Positions 1-11,644 of a stretch of DNA of 64,000 nt are shown in pieces. The notes beneath the pieces are model-generated. The model was not told the DNA's origin. It was given only the letters and a program-made list of their open reading frames with translations, and did not search any database. The position numbers were made by a program, and so were the translations under genes. Source of the stretch: Tenodera sinensis (lineage: Eukaryota; Arthropoda; Insecta; Mantodea; Mantidae); NCBI GenBank assembly GCA_030765045.1, contig CM060963.1, positions 102,243,354-102,307,353 on the forward strand. Direction: 5' to 3'. Position 1 is the stretch's first letter; the number at the start of each line of letters is the position of its first letter.

Positions 1-704
1 ACTCTCGGCTCGATTCAAGACGAGTGTGCCTTGCGTTGCATTTTGTTTTTGCGCGGGCAACAATAAGGAAGCGATTTCCATTGGCTAACTTTAGAGCACG
101 TCATGGTAAGATAGGAATCAGCCCGCTAAATCGTTACACGTGTTTGTTTTTCGTGCGCGTCAACAAAGCCTTATCACTCTTTTAAATCTGCCTAGGCTTC
201 CATTCTTGAGACTTTAACATATTAGCTTTATTACGTCTTCCCCTTCACTATTGACTAGAATCTCCTTTTGTTTCTTTCCATTATCAAATATATATTGACA
301 TTATAATTTCGGTTTCATCGTGCTGTATTAATCACCCGAAATTTTCCTTTTGGCTATTTTGTGTATCCCTGTTTTCTGTGTAGGACATTTAAAAGATTGT
401 AGGAGCAAGCTCTATAAGGAGTTACTGCTACTGCCAGAGATGTGCATCGTAACTGGACAAGCCCTATTGCATAATATAGTTTACATGACTTATTTATATA
501 AGCGTTTTTTTAATGAGTAAACATTGAAGGTTTATTAAAAGTTCGGTGACATCTTTAATTATACATTCTTAGTTTTACAGTAAAATCCAACGTTTAGAGA
601 GATTTCATCTCTCCTTCTCAGGGATGTGGTTGAAAAGAAGTAAAATTCTCTAAATATTACATTTTGTTTTATTGTCTTATGGCGTGGTTTCAGTTTTAGA
701 ATAT
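1..704. other. No recognised gene; AT-rich sequence
   Basis: Only short open stretches and AT-rich sequence are visible. I recognise no coding motif, RNA gene or repeat family here. Confidence 0.5.
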
Positions 705-1120
705 TTTTGATTTGAAAGTTGATATAATATTCAGTTGGAAATAATATTTAAAATAACAATCGCCAGTGGTCGATGCAACAATTTTGAAGCCGAATAGGAA
801 TTTGACAAGACAGTTTCACGCAACAATGCTTCACGCCTCCTAATAATACCTCGAAGTCCCTTGCCGCCGAAAGAGCATTGAGATTTCTCTCCCTAGGTAT
901 GCGTGGGTTTTGTTTAGAAAGGATGACGCTCATTATGGTGATAATGCATTTTAATAAGTATTTTTACTATTTGCAATGAGACGTTGCCGACCAATGTAGA
1001 TAAGATAATTCACCAGTCAAATAAGATTGTACCCATATTTAGAAATCTAAACATATGCTTCGCTATAGCATAAATTTGCGTCCGTTAGTTTTAAACGCAT
1101 CCCACCCAAAGAATTACAGT
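705..1120 (-). repeat. Dispersed repeat, copy 1 (inverted partner at 8400-8775)
   Basis: Read on the minus strand, this segment aligns with 8400-8775 on the plus strand. Shared anchors are AACGGACGCA, an AAGCATAT block, TTCTAAACAAAACCCACGCA and TTCAAAATTGTTGCATCGAC, in the same order. A 61-codon reading frame at 748-933 lies inside the repeat. The partner copy keeps only its first codons before stops, so the frame is probably not a gene. The family identity is unknown. Together the two arms form an inverted pair about 7.3 kb apart. Confidence 0.7.
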
Positions 1121-1769
1121 GCGTTCACTTCGACTGACAGTCATAAATTTGTCTGTTTCCTATGAACTAAACCGACGCTACCAAAACCGTTACACTCGAA
1201 CCAGCTGTTTAAATTTGTAAACCTCGTTTTCTCTATTAGTTTTTTCTATTGAGAATTATTATTCTAATTTTTATTTTAGATTCTTTTAAATGATTTGTTT
1301 TATTAATATATAATTTCGGTATCAAAGTTAACCAGATAAAAGAGCATTAATAAATGTGGTGTGGTTTGACCCCACCGAGATTCGCTGTTGTTTTCTTTTA
1401 CAATAATTTAAAACATTGATTATTTATAAAGGTTTAAACTGTGAGTAGGTTTAAACTTAAAAATGCCATATAATGTATAAAGCTGTACTTCTTAGTTAAT
1501 GCAATCTAATTATTTTAATGTATTCACCCATTTCAATGATAACGAGATATAAAGCAATCACTAAGGCGCGTCATCACATTCATAGTGCTATGTAATCAGA
1601 AGGATTGTGGTGTTTAATTACGATGTAGTTTTCAGATTACTTAACTGTTTCTAAGCCTAATTTCAATGAATTTAACAACGGAACTATCGCATTTGTCCCA
1701 ATTTTTCCCTGGCAAAGCTAGGTAAGTTTTTCTCCATCTCTTTATTTCCTTTCTTTGTTGTAACTAATC
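1121..1769. other. No recognised feature
   Basis: AT-rich sequence with no coding motif or repeat that I can identify. Confidence 0.45.
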
Positions 1770-1962
1770 CTGCGGCGCAGCAACACCTCCTAAGGCCTAC
1801 CACCCGGCCGCTGCGTCTCTGACCACCGCCCATTACAGACGTCACGAGTGGGAACAGTACTGGAGGGTGGGACGTGGTCAGCGTCGTGATCCCTCCAGAT
1901 CGGTTACGCGATCTTCAGAGCCAGGAGCCGCTACCTTCTGATCAATTAGCTCCTCACTTGGT
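1770..1962 (+). mobile_element. GC-rich SINE-like repeat
   Basis: A GC-rich block of about 190 bp stands out sharply from AT-rich flanks. Its start (GCGGCGCAGCAACACCTCC) and the string CACCCGGCCGCTGCGTCT recur in a short fragment at 42163-42222, where they are preceded by GACCCCGTGGCGTAAC. That arrangement suggests a tRNA-like head. No target duplication was found, and the assignment to SINEs is inferred from length, composition and recurrence. Confidence 0.5.
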
Positions 1963-3640
1963 CCTTTACAGTGTTCTTTAGTTTTTTTTATTAAAGGCAT
2001 GTGGTTAATATTTATTATCAATCACTGCTTCTATTATTGAAATACGTAACTGTTTGAAAGTTTTCTTTGTCGGTCTTTTTGAGAAACAATGGAAGTCAAG
2101 GTGAGCCATACGGCACCCCCCCCCCCCACCCCCATGTTGGTAATATAATATAAGTTGGTATTGCTAGGGTTAATCTCATCCACAGTTATTATTAATCCCA
2201 AGCAGCTGAAATAGTTTTTAACTTATCAACTCATTTATAACGCAATTAAAATCAACACAATTATCTGATAGTATATTAGATGTTGACGGCATACATGATG
2301 TTTATATACGCATTTGCACTTCCTTTTCCAACTTTCCAGTGCCTTTAGATTATAAGTGCAGGAGCTCTAACTATATAAATAAGATGAACGTTAGATGATG
2401 GTGAAGTGAGTGGATGTATGTATGTATATTAATTGAGCATGTTTAGTACCGTAAGCATGCGTGTGTTGCCCCAGATGTGCAGGTACGTGATAGGTCCGGA
2501 TACCTTATGTTCACGACCTTATGACACAAACTACATGGCATCTTCTTCGCGGACGAGGTCTCACAGACAAATGTTATGTAGTATCTTCAATACATCACTT
2601 CCCTATCTCACGCTGTGTTTACTACATACTTTACCTTTCGTAAGCAATCTCTCCAATCAACATACGATGTCTGGTGCCTGTTTTGCATCTGAAAGTTGGA
2701 CAACCTTTTGTTTTATTTATGAACATTCTTTTTGCTCTAAGTTTCCATACGTTTCCAAAGTAGAAACAAGGTTTAGGGTAATATATTGTAGTTTGAAACT
2801 GGAAGAACAAATGTCTAACACCTGTTTGGAAAAAAATACATGACTAACTGCAGAATCACTATACAAGTTTCTGCAGGTTCGAGAAAATGAATACAAAAGA
2901 AAAAATCTAATATTATTTGCACCCACAAAATTTATTTGCATAACAGGAAAGAGAATATTACTAGTCAGATGCCAGACACCATTAAATTTTGAGTCTGCCA
3001 CAAAACATAGGCAAGAAGAAACAGAAAGAAGAATGTTTGTAGTCGAAAAGGTTTAGTATGTGTAATTTTACATTTTGCAGGAAGCGAATAGAATAACCTT
3101 TGAAGAATATCCTACACATTCAAATTTAAAGAAAAGGCACAAATACCTGGTATAAATACTGTTGACATCTGGGCACCTTTTTGAGAGGATTGCGGGGAAC
3201 ATACCAACCACAAGTGTGCCGAATTTCAGTCGATCTTGATCTGAAGGCCCTAATTACTCCAGCGAGAGCCACAGTTGAGAAGGATGTTCTACTGATGTAG
3301 GAAGTTATTTGGAATTTAATTTAGTTGTATTATGTCATCGAGGAGCGATTGTTGAAATAGAGAGAGGGCGAATTTACTGTTACAAGTCAAATTACACGCA
3401 ATTAAATTTGTAAAGTATGTTTTGGAACAACAATATTGCTCTAAGAAATTATTTAAACGACGCAATGTATGAGCACCAACAGTGCTAAGCCGATCTGCAC
3501 TGTGCATGCTGTACTGTTTTCAACCAAATGAGCGCACTATTATACCTGGTTCGCCCAAATTAATATATGAGTTGCAGAACATCAAAACAAGTATAATTGG
3601 TTATGATATATAAGGTCCCTGACGGTATTTTCTGATGCTA
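1963..3640. other. No recognised gene; one unassigned open frame
   Basis: A plus-strand frame of 136 codons at 2433-2843 is open but shows no recognisable domain. It is cysteine- and serine-rich, as random translation often is, and a minus-strand frame overlaps it. A poly-C run lies near 2108-2125. I see nothing else supportable. Confidence 0.35.
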
Positions 3641-3664
3641 GAGACACTTTACAAATAATAGGTA

Positions 3665-4180
3665 ATTAGCATACTAATCGCAGCACTGGCATTCAAGGAA
3701 CTGCCCGAATGCGGAACTATTGGCCTGTACACGCGGTGCATCCTAGGACCATTGACTGCCATGTCCGGGCGAAGTCTCCTGGCATGTTCGCAATGGTACC
3801 AGCAGGAAAGCAATTCTAGCAACAAAGTCCTCTGTTTCCCCATCGGTTTCATACACCAGCTGCTCCATATGCCCCCAGAGGAAGACATTTGACACTTGGC
3901 ATCAACTGACCTGGGTGGTCAGGTACCAAACTCACTGCAACTACATACTTTGTTTAACGTTCAGAGGTGCATCCTTCAGTAGTTCTGACTGCCCATATTC
4001 TACGAGATGAGATAGCTCCTTCCGTTGAGACAGAATGGAAGAGTGTACGGTCCAATGAATCTATCACCAAGCTCTCTGTTACCATCACAAGGCGGTGATA
4101 CTTGCGAATGAATCGGAGTATTTCCAAGTAGGCCTCAGAGCCAACCGTTCGTAGACAGAGCAGTTTTGAATGTCAGTCAC
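3665..4180 (-). pseudogene. Decayed IS630/mariner-type DDE transposase, C-terminal part
   Basis: Conceptual minus-strand translation, with several frame changes, gives pieces typical of the C-terminal half of a large insect IS630/mariner-like transposase family. In the insect proteins this family often carries an N-terminal DUF4817-type helix-turn-helix. The pieces appear in the expected order: GDRFIGPYTLPF, then LNGRSYL, LLKDAPLN, FLWGHMEQLVYET, EDFVARI, and a terminal stretch matching the usual FEQFL ending. The block holding the middle catalytic Asp is unreadable and the frame changes at least three times. It was once a cut-and-paste transposase. It is dead now, and lies head-to-head with the next relic. 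No terminal inverted repeats were identified. Confidence 0.65.
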
Positions 4181-4451
4181 ATTCCCAGGGCGCGACACCG
4201 ACACAGTTTACGTCAGAACCACTCACAGACTGTACCCTAACATTACAAGTTGACTTCACAGACCACATGTTCCTTATCAAAATATACAGGTTACTACAGA
4301 AAATTCAATTGTTTTCAAAACGCTATTGTTCGAAGTATTCACTTAAAACAATTGTTGATGCATCAAAATGACTGGAAACTCACCAAGTTTCCGTTCGTTA
4401 CACCATATGACAGCATGAGTAAAATGTTCACAAAATCGCGATAAAACAACA

Positions 4452-5160
4452 AAAGAGTTTTTGTGTATTGTAAAATGGAAGGTGTAGTCTATTATAGCAG
4501 TGCAACGTGCATTCAGAAGTAACTACCAATAAGAACCATCGAGTAATCAAATCACTTTGCGGTGGTATCGACAATTAAGGGACAGTGGTTGCCTGATTAA
4601 AGGGAAATCCACCGGTCAACCAAAGGTACCAGATGAAACAGTGGAGAGAGGGAAACATTCGTCCGTAGTCCACAAAAACCAACAACTCGTGGAATACCAC
4701 AACAAGCTGCGTGGATTGCAGCCATGGTTACGTAGCAAACCCTGTGGTGTACAGCTCTTGCAACATTTGAAGGCGAAAGGTTATGACTGCCACCTGCAAT
4801 TTTGCTCCACAATGCAAGAAGTAATAATGGAGGAAAATCTCGCTGCCAAGTTCATAGTTAGTGACGAATGCGCGTTCCATTTATCTGGGCTTGTTAATCG
4901 TCATAATGGGAGGATTTTGGGAACTCAAAGTCCTCATGCATATATAACTAGTTGAAAGATATTCACGAAAGCTAAATTGTTTCTGTGCGACGTCACTTAG
5001 AAGGATGTATGGACTATTTTTTGTTTTTGTGGAAAAGTTACGAGAACACATCACCACTACAGTAATGAGATGATGCTCCAGAATGTTTGGAATGAACTGG
5101 AACACCACCTGGAAGCATGTCGTCTCATACAAGGGGCACATATAGAACATTTTGTAGGGT
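4452..5160 (+). pseudogene. Decayed IS630/mariner-type transposase with internal deletion
   Basis: The frame open at 4557-4955 and the in-phase frame from 5070 together read as an insect IS630/mariner-like transposase. Landmarks are the helix-turn-helix segment RWYRQLRDSGC followed by GKSTGQP, then YDCHLQFCSTMQE, AKFIVSDECAFHLSG (first catalytic Asp in SDE), VNRHNGRI and GTQSPHAY, and finally the C-terminal VWNELEHHLEACR and GAHIEHF. About 90 residues between the first Asp region and the C terminus are missing, including the later catalytic acids. Stops at about 4953, 5000 and upstream of 4557 confirm decay. The family normally has about 350 residues. Confidence 0.8.
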
Positions 5161-6548
5161 GTGGCAGTAACTCTGTATTTGTCTTGATGTTTTCTACCAC
5201 CTGTATCAATTTGAACGAATGGTTTTGGAGTACGCTGTATACCTACTTGACCTAGCACTAAGCTGTAAGACGTTAAGCTTTCATAGCGATGGTAATTGCT
5301 AAGAGCTAAAGTTACCAGCCATGTGTTGTTAATAATACCTCAAGCTTTGGGGCATGCTTTCTCAAGAAGCATAGTTCAGGTAATTTCTGCAGCAAATATG
5401 TGTAACCGTGGGTATGTTTGTGGATCAAGGGCTCGATAAAAACTGACAATATTATCACTGTAAATCTTTTTAGATCTGAATCACAGCATAAATCAGTAAG
5501 TTCCAGTTAAAGTCATCTGAATATCTTCCATCAAACTCTTCCATGAGTACATTCAATATGTCACAATACTTATTAATTAAAGGACTGCAAATGTGGAAGT
5601 GGTTCCACTCTTTCTATGGTATGCACATTGTACAACCATGATTAACAGTGTCCAAAGCAGAGCAGCCAGGTGATGTTTTACGTACAGCGTGGGTCTGCTA
5701 AGCACCGTTTGACATCACTACTCTAGAGTATAAAAGTTATAACAAGTGATTTATAGAAGAAGCTGATATCGTTGCCAGTTTTCAACCGAGATCCACCTAA
5801 ACTGATATGAAAAAGAGCAAGGAGTTATTACAAAGCATTAGCTTTATTGAGAAGAAAATACGGAAATGAAACAATCCAATACAGTCTCAATTTATTTTTA
5901 AAATATAACAAGTAGGCAAGCAGAAAGCTTGTAGAAGTAGAAGTGAACAAAAGCTGAGGAACGTGATGAAGATTCTCGTGAGGTAGAGAATGCCTCGGTT
6001 GCTTCACTTCTCACGACCCTAGCTTGTCTGTCTGTCTGTATGTCGCATGTGGTGCTGTACATGTGCAGTCATCCATGATCCCAAAGACCGTCTAGTCTTC
6101 TTGGTTCATCCTCATTATCACCGCCGCATCGGACGTCTAACGCAGGGACCACCGGCGTTTCACCCACACTGCCCTAGTCAGGCACCCTCCTTATTGCACA
6201 TGGCACTTGACCAACTCAGGTCTGTCTGTCTCGCATACTCGGTATTGTTTCAAGGTTTTATTCACTGTGGAATACTCATTCGCTTTTCCGAACTCTAGTC
6301 GTTGGTTAAGGAGCGACACCATGCCTGAGAACCCATGTGTACTCGTTTCGGTACAGACGAGTAAACACGTCTGTACGCTACCATAAGTGACCTTACTTTT
6401 TCTTCTACTTTCTATTATTATTGTAAACAGCTTTAATAATCATTAACTAGTGTATTGTTGTACTTGTTGTAAACAAAAACACACGCAATATATTAAGAGT
6501 TAAATGTAACACAAATTTTCTGCAAATCCTCATTCAAATTCTTCAAAA
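5161..6548. other. No recognised gene
   Basis: A plus frame of 83 codons at 6047-6298 lies in a locally GC-richer patch with TCTG repeats and has no recognisable domain. The rest is AT-rich with nothing identifiable. Confidence 0.4.
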
Positions 6549-6549
6549 A

Positions 6550-6640
6550 TAGCTCAGTCGCTAGAACACCTGGGTACTATGCAAGTATTCCCAGGTTCGA
6601 ATCCCGGATACGGTCGGGATTTTTCTCTATCCAACATTAT
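6550..6640 (+). mobile_element. tRNA-like SINE head
   Basis: The sequence contains an A-box-like TAGCTCAGTCGCTAG and, 30 nt further on, a B-box-like GGTTCGAATCC, the spacing of an internal Pol III promoter. The acceptor arms do not pair as a functional tRNA would, and the downstream sequence is AT-rich. I read this as the head of a tRNA-derived SINE. Its 3' end was not resolved. Confidence 0.55.
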
Positions 6641-7021
6641 TAGTTATTAAAGCACGTGACAACAGCACTACGAAATCTGCACATACGATGATATGTGTGC
6701 ACATCTGACTTCAGTTGTTTCTATTCTGTAATCTTAGATTTTTTGTCCGCAAAATTATTTTGAGTGCTTATTGCATTAAGTTGTGTTCCCGACAGGTAAT
6801 TTTAAGGCTCAGTTATGTCAATATTAAAATTCTAGAATAAATAAATGTGACTTATAAGTGTAGTAATAATTATAATCATTTCAACATTTTAATATCTTTG
6901 TGATCAGTTTTGTATAGATATACTTCATTATTTCACCATGTATAACTTATACTTTTTTTAATAGTTATAAGTCCTGTGATTCTAAAACTCATCTTCCTAA
7001 GGATATATATTAACCATCGAG

Positions 7022-7480
7022 ATAGCTACGTGGTAACTTGTGAGGCTTGCATTAGGGAGGTCTCAGTTCGAATTCTTTCGACCACCCACTTTTACTTTGG
7101 GTATTTGGTGGTTTTCCTTAATGGGTGGGCAAATGGTTCTTTATCTACCACGATTTCCTTTCCATTATTTTCCTTTGAATATTTTTCCTTCTCGTCTTTC
7201 AGGTGGACTTCCATTTTCTGTGCCCTATAGGGGTACCCGGGTATACGGCTCAAATGAAAGAGTATTCCCCGAGAACGCTAGAGGTCTGCTTGGTCGCACC
7301 CTCTACACAGCTCCAACACTGGACGGCTCTTCCAGCCTGCAACTGTTAGGGACTTCCGCACGTCTCTGTGTGCTGTTGTCTGGGCCCTCTTATAGTTAAT
7401 TTCATCCATTCCTCCTGGAAACGGTATCTATAATTAATCTACATAGGTCCAAGGGTACAACGCGTCCCTACCCCTTGTGT
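7022..7480 (+). mobile_element. tRNA-headed SINE-like repeat
   Basis: The head reads GATAGCTACGTGGTAAC, then a B-box-like CAGTTCGAATTC, followed by a T-rich segment and a GC-richer body (7200-7400). A second element with the same arrangement of tRNA-like head, T-rich segment and GC-rich body lies at 22715-23115. A 119-codon frame inside is therefore unlikely to be a gene. The boundaries are approximate. Confidence 0.45.
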
Positions 7481-7640
7481 AACTTTTAACTGTAAGTGGA
7501 TGTACAGGCAATGATAAAAACTTTTTAGCATTTATTTCATTTTGCGTAGTAACATCTTAAAACCCATTAAACTATTCTTGCACTTGACAAGGGAATTAGA
7601 AAAAGTGCCAAAATTTAGTCAATCATCTTACAGCATATAG

Positions 7641-7866
7641 TTTTGAAACTATGTAGGACTCCATAGTGTCTTTTGTATGTTCGTTGTATGTTCTTTCGAG
7701 GTGTAATAATTTAGAAGCCTTGTTAGTGGTTAAATGCTTCTTGTTTACTATTGTTTCTAAGGCAGTATCTCTATTCCTTATCCTTTGGTGCCTGTTTCCG
7801 GTTCTAACTCGCTCGGTAGAGCATGAGACTCTTAATCTCAGAGTCGTGGCCCCTTGTTGGGCGCCA
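7641..7866 (+). repeat. Tandem duplication, unit 1 (226 bp)
   Basis: The unit starting TTTTGAAACT at 7641 recurs at 7867, an offset of 226 bp. Both units share TTTTGTATGTTCGTTGTATG, the string TTGTTTCTAAGGCAG, and TTCTAACTC before the tRNA-like segment. Unit 1 ends in the tRNA-Lys-like sequence listed separately. Confidence 0.8.
7797..7866 (+). pseudogene. tRNA-Lys(CTT)-like retropseudogene with 3' CCA
   Basis: The D-arm and anticodon region (CTCGGTAGAGCATGAGACTC, anticodon CTT, then TTAATCTCAGAGTCGTGG) match eukaryotic tRNA-Lys almost perfectly. The T-arm loop is deleted, so CCCC runs straight into TTGTTGGGCGCCA. The acceptor 3' strand is followed directly by CCA, which eukaryotic tRNA genes do not encode, so the copy looks derived from mature tRNA. 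The complement of the last 18 bases also resembles a tRNA-Lys primer-binding site. It cannot be a working tRNA without a T-arm. Confidence 0.75.
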
Positions 7867-8080
7867 TTTTGAAACTTGTATGGCTCCTAAATTTCTTTTG
7901 TATGTTCGTTGTATGTTCTTTCCTGACATAATATTTTGGCATGTTCTTATGTGGCAAGATATTTCTTTCTTACTTTTGTTTCTAAGGCAGAATTTCAGTT
8001 CCTTACCTTTCTGCTGCCTGTTATTCCCGATTCTAACTCTGTCGACGTTTGCATTAAAACTTACCAGCAAACGTTGGTGA
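7867..8080 (+). repeat. Tandem duplication, unit 2, decayed
   Basis: This is the second unit of the 226-bp duplication. It aligns through TTCTAACTCTGTCGACG, where unit 1 continues into its tRNA-Lys segment, and then diverges. The tRNA-like end has been lost or replaced. Confidence 0.7.
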
Positions 8081-8399
8081 TGGAAGAGCCATCATTGTCT
8101 TATATGCAATAACAAGGCAATCTTTTTATATCATTGACTTTTTATCCTCCTCATTGTGATATGCAATGATTTATAGTGCTCTGGGACTTCAGATTGATAG
8201 CTATAAAATTAATCACTTACAAAAAAATAATGATCAGAATAATAATTTTGGATACAAAAGTTAATAGGAAAAACGAACGTAAAAACGGGGCAACTTTGCG
8301 AATTTAAAAAGCTGTATAGAGCTACAACGATTTAGAGAGGAAGTGTCCACTCTTAGCTGGCGACTTAATAAGCAGACATCGTTACTACTTCTGGCTGTG

Positions 8400-8775
8400 T
8401 GGAATACATTTAAAAGCAACGGACGCAGACTCATATTATAGTAAAGCATATTTGACAGGTGTATTGTTTTATAATCCATATTTGTCACAATGTCACAGTG
8501 CAAATAGTGGACATATTGGAAACATTTATTAAAAGACGTTATCAGCATAATTAGCGTTATGCCTTCTAAACAAAACCCACGCAAACCCAGGGAGAGAAAT
8601 CTCAGTGCTCTAGAGCTGAAACAAAGGACTTTGAGACATTATTAAGCGGCATGAGGTATTGTTGCGTCTTTTCAACGTGTGACCTACAAAAGTCAAATTC
8701 GGTTTCAAAATTGTTGCATCGACGACTGTTGTTTCAAATGATCTTTACAATTGAATATTGCTTCAAGATACACTA
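8400..8775 (+). repeat. Dispersed repeat, copy 2
   Basis: Plus-strand partner of the minus-strand repeat at 705-1120. It contains the same ordered blocks, including CTAAACAAAACCCACGCA and TTCAAAATTGTTGCATCGAC, with many substitutions and small indels. Confidence 0.7.
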
Positions 8776-10389
8776 TAAATATTAAAATTCACTTTCTTCT
8801 TTCAGATTTCAGATACGCTATATTCTTATCGCACTTTTTCCAAATGTTATTTTTCCGTAACGTATGACTACGGTCTTCCTAAAGTATCTGTATTTTACAT
8901 TTTCTTGTGAGGGCCTACAAAGGAAAATTCAATTGTCCCATTTTTTTCATTGAAATACGTATTTTGAGATTCTTGAGCTATCCATTTGTGAATGCATGAT
9001 TAAAAAAGGAGTGTTCGGATTAATAACAAACTTGATATTTAAGTGCAACATGTAAGGGTACAAGACAGCTGACCCTTGTCATACGGCAAGTACATGAGAT
9101 CAAGGTCGAGGAAAGAAGGGCCAGGAACAGGTTAAGTAACGCGAATACAACACCGGCACGCTGAGATAACCTTTACAAACTTTAAACTGCTGTCCAACGT
9201 GAAATATAAGACACTCTGCCAAGTATCCTTTATGTGTAAAATGCCTCAATCAACAGTGGTTGAAGTCGGAATTATTAAGTGGTAAATTAATAATTTCACA
9301 AGGAAGTAGTAGGACAGCTACATAATAATAAAATAAGGAATTTATATGTGCTGTTTGAATGCACAATATAACATACATAAGCTGCATATTTGACAGCCAT
9401 AGGAAATCAGTACCTAGGAAAGTTAAGTTAGGTGTCAAGGAGAAGCAATTACTATGGCTAAGGCATTTAGGCGTTTCGTTGAACTCAGTCAACAAGAAAT
9501 CCATTAATCTAAGGCTACGCAATCGGGAATTTAGTAGCTTAGAAGTTTAGAGTTGCAAAAGCATATATAAGGTTTTGAAAAGTAGAAATGGGGAAAGAAT
9601 TGTTAGAATTTAGAAAATCATTGAATAAAAACTGTGTTTCGGAAATGCATTAGGATTTGGCAATGTACAGTGACGAAATTTGGTGGGATTGCCATGAAGT
9701 ACGCGGACTATGTTGATGAAAGAGGTCGTTGCAAGGGAATTTTCCGCTTAACATTTCAGTAATTCACAGCAAGTTAAGTTTCTGATTAAAACTACGGAAA
9801 CAACCGTTATTATAAAGGCAAACTCATTGATATGACAGTAATTAGAAGATATACCACTTTAATAGTTGTATTTCCCAGTTAAGTTTCAGAAACATCCTCA
9901 AATAGTTGGCAACTCGCTTCAAACAACTCATTTATTGGCTTCTATTAAATTTATCAGGCAACTTAAGTATTATTCTCAACTAACAATGTTTTGGTGTTGC
10001 TAATTCTCGCTCACCCACGCATACCCTGAGAAAATATTCTATACTTCAACACTGTGCATTCCAGCAGCAGGACATATTGGGGACGGCAGGCATAAAAAGT
10101 GTTGAACATAGCGGAGGTGTTATTATAGTAGCGGTGGTTTAGCTTACCCCGAGGGTCTAAAAGTGGAAGGTTACTTTCACCACGCAAGTTAGTTGCAGCG
10201 TATAGAAAATATGCTTTGCGGCCTGAAGTCCATTGATACTTGCCTCTTCAGTCCGTCACTCATTGGGTAGAAGCTGTGGAACTTTCTGGCATCTTCCCCG
10301 TAACAACATCTGCACTTCTTTTCAACATCTCTTTCTCCTTCTTTAGCTATCAGACAAGTTAAAACAAATACTCTAAGGCTTTTAATTTT
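8776..10389. other. No recognised feature
   Basis: AT-rich sequence with only short frames. A fragment CACCCACGCATACCCTGAG near 10013 recalls a motif in the dispersed repeat and a similar string near 43210, which suggests scattered debris. Nothing else is identifiable. Confidence 0.4.
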
Positions 10390-10394
10390 TAATA

Positions 10395-10685
10395 TCTCTA
10401 CTACTTAGCTATAGTAAGTAGATGAAATAATATATTGCAACCAAAATTCGATCAGACTTCACCGGAAATACCCGTTTTAAGGCTCATTGTCTTCATAGTG
10501 CGCGTGCGCGTGTGCGTGTGCGTGTGTGTGTGGGTATGTGTGAACCGCGTAAGTCAAAAACGAAAAGTCGATTAGGTAGCAAACCTGGTACTTCACTTGT
10601 TTCAAGGTTGTAACATGGACGTTTTCAAGAGAATCCCCCAAACTACTCCCTATATGAAGAAAATGTGTTTAAAAATAGAAAGAGG
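10395..10685 (+). repeat. CTCTAC-type repeat, diverged copy
   Basis: This copy holds the family's ordered landmarks: TCTCTACTACTTAG, CTTCACCGGAAATA, a GTGCGTGT-rich microsatellite, then GTCAAAAACGAAAAGTCG and a TTTCAAGG block. The full-length reference copy is at 60031-60908. Confidence 0.7.
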
Positions 10686-11287
10686 ATTAGAGTTTTTACT
10701 TTCATTTCTTTTTGCTTTTCTTTCTCTTTTTTATTTGCTCTGAAATGCCTCATAATTTTTTATAAAATTCCAGCTGTCTAAGATACTTCCGTTACAAATA
10801 AACTGATATTCTTAATTCTTTTCAGAATAGCCTGTGATGTCCTCTTCATTCTTGAATAATTGGAAAAATGATGATAGACAAAATCTTCCTGATAGAAATT
10901 TAGATGTCATTAAGGCGCACAATATATCTTAAATAAATCCTCTAATGGCATTAATGATTTTCGATATATTATTTATCATTAATTTGAATTGTAGTAAACC
11001 TGCTCTTGGCAAGTATCATTCTTTATTCTGGTGATCATGCCAAGATGAAATTTACATAGCAATTGGATTTTAAAAATACGACTATCGATTTGCCTAGTGC
11101 ACCTCCTTCGTACACCTACAACACTAACTGAAACAAAACCTGATATGCTGGAAGAAATTTTGCGACGATGCTGAAAACGTAGCTACAATAACTTTAATGT
11201 TTATGGAGAAGGAAATCGGTTCTCTTCAAAAAAATATGATGGCGACAACGAGACAATGATAATAGTCCGTTCTCTCTTTTCTTTTCG

Positions 11288-11352
<65 letters not shown>

Positions 11353-11360
11353 GCGTGCGC
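11288..11360. repeat. (TG)n microsatellite
   Basis: About 28 TG units are followed by interrupted GTGCG repeats. Histidine/threonine-rich translations on the minus strand are artefacts of the repeat. Confidence 0.95.
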
Positions 11361-11644
11361 GCACGTGGGTGTTTAATGTCCGTTTTTAGTATATACCGTG
11401 GTAACACGATAAATAAATGAAGCTATATCTCGAAAAGTAATTTTGGGAGGAAATGTTCTTAGTCTGTGGCACCTTTCCAGCATTAGTTAGGCGTATATTA
11501 CAGAAAGTGATCTCGTGCATATGATAAAAGCCTTTTGCAGTGTAATATAGTATCTTGGATCACATCTAGTTGTGACATATCTCTGTGATAGAAGTTATAC
11601 ATCATCACACCTATGATCACATCTGTGGCTGATTACAACAGAAA

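Noticed and set aside
748..933. 61-codon minus frame as a small gene
   Set aside because: It lies in a dispersed repeat, and the partner copy at 8560 has stops in the same frame.
2433..2843. 136-codon open frame as a gene
   Set aside because: There is no recognisable domain, the composition is random-like, and an overlapping minus frame of similar quality exists.
7040..7399. 119-codon open frame
   Set aside because: It lies inside a tRNA-headed SINE-like repeat.
7797..7866. Functional tRNA-Lys gene
   Set aside because: The T-arm is deleted and CCA is present in the DNA, as expected for a retropseudogene.
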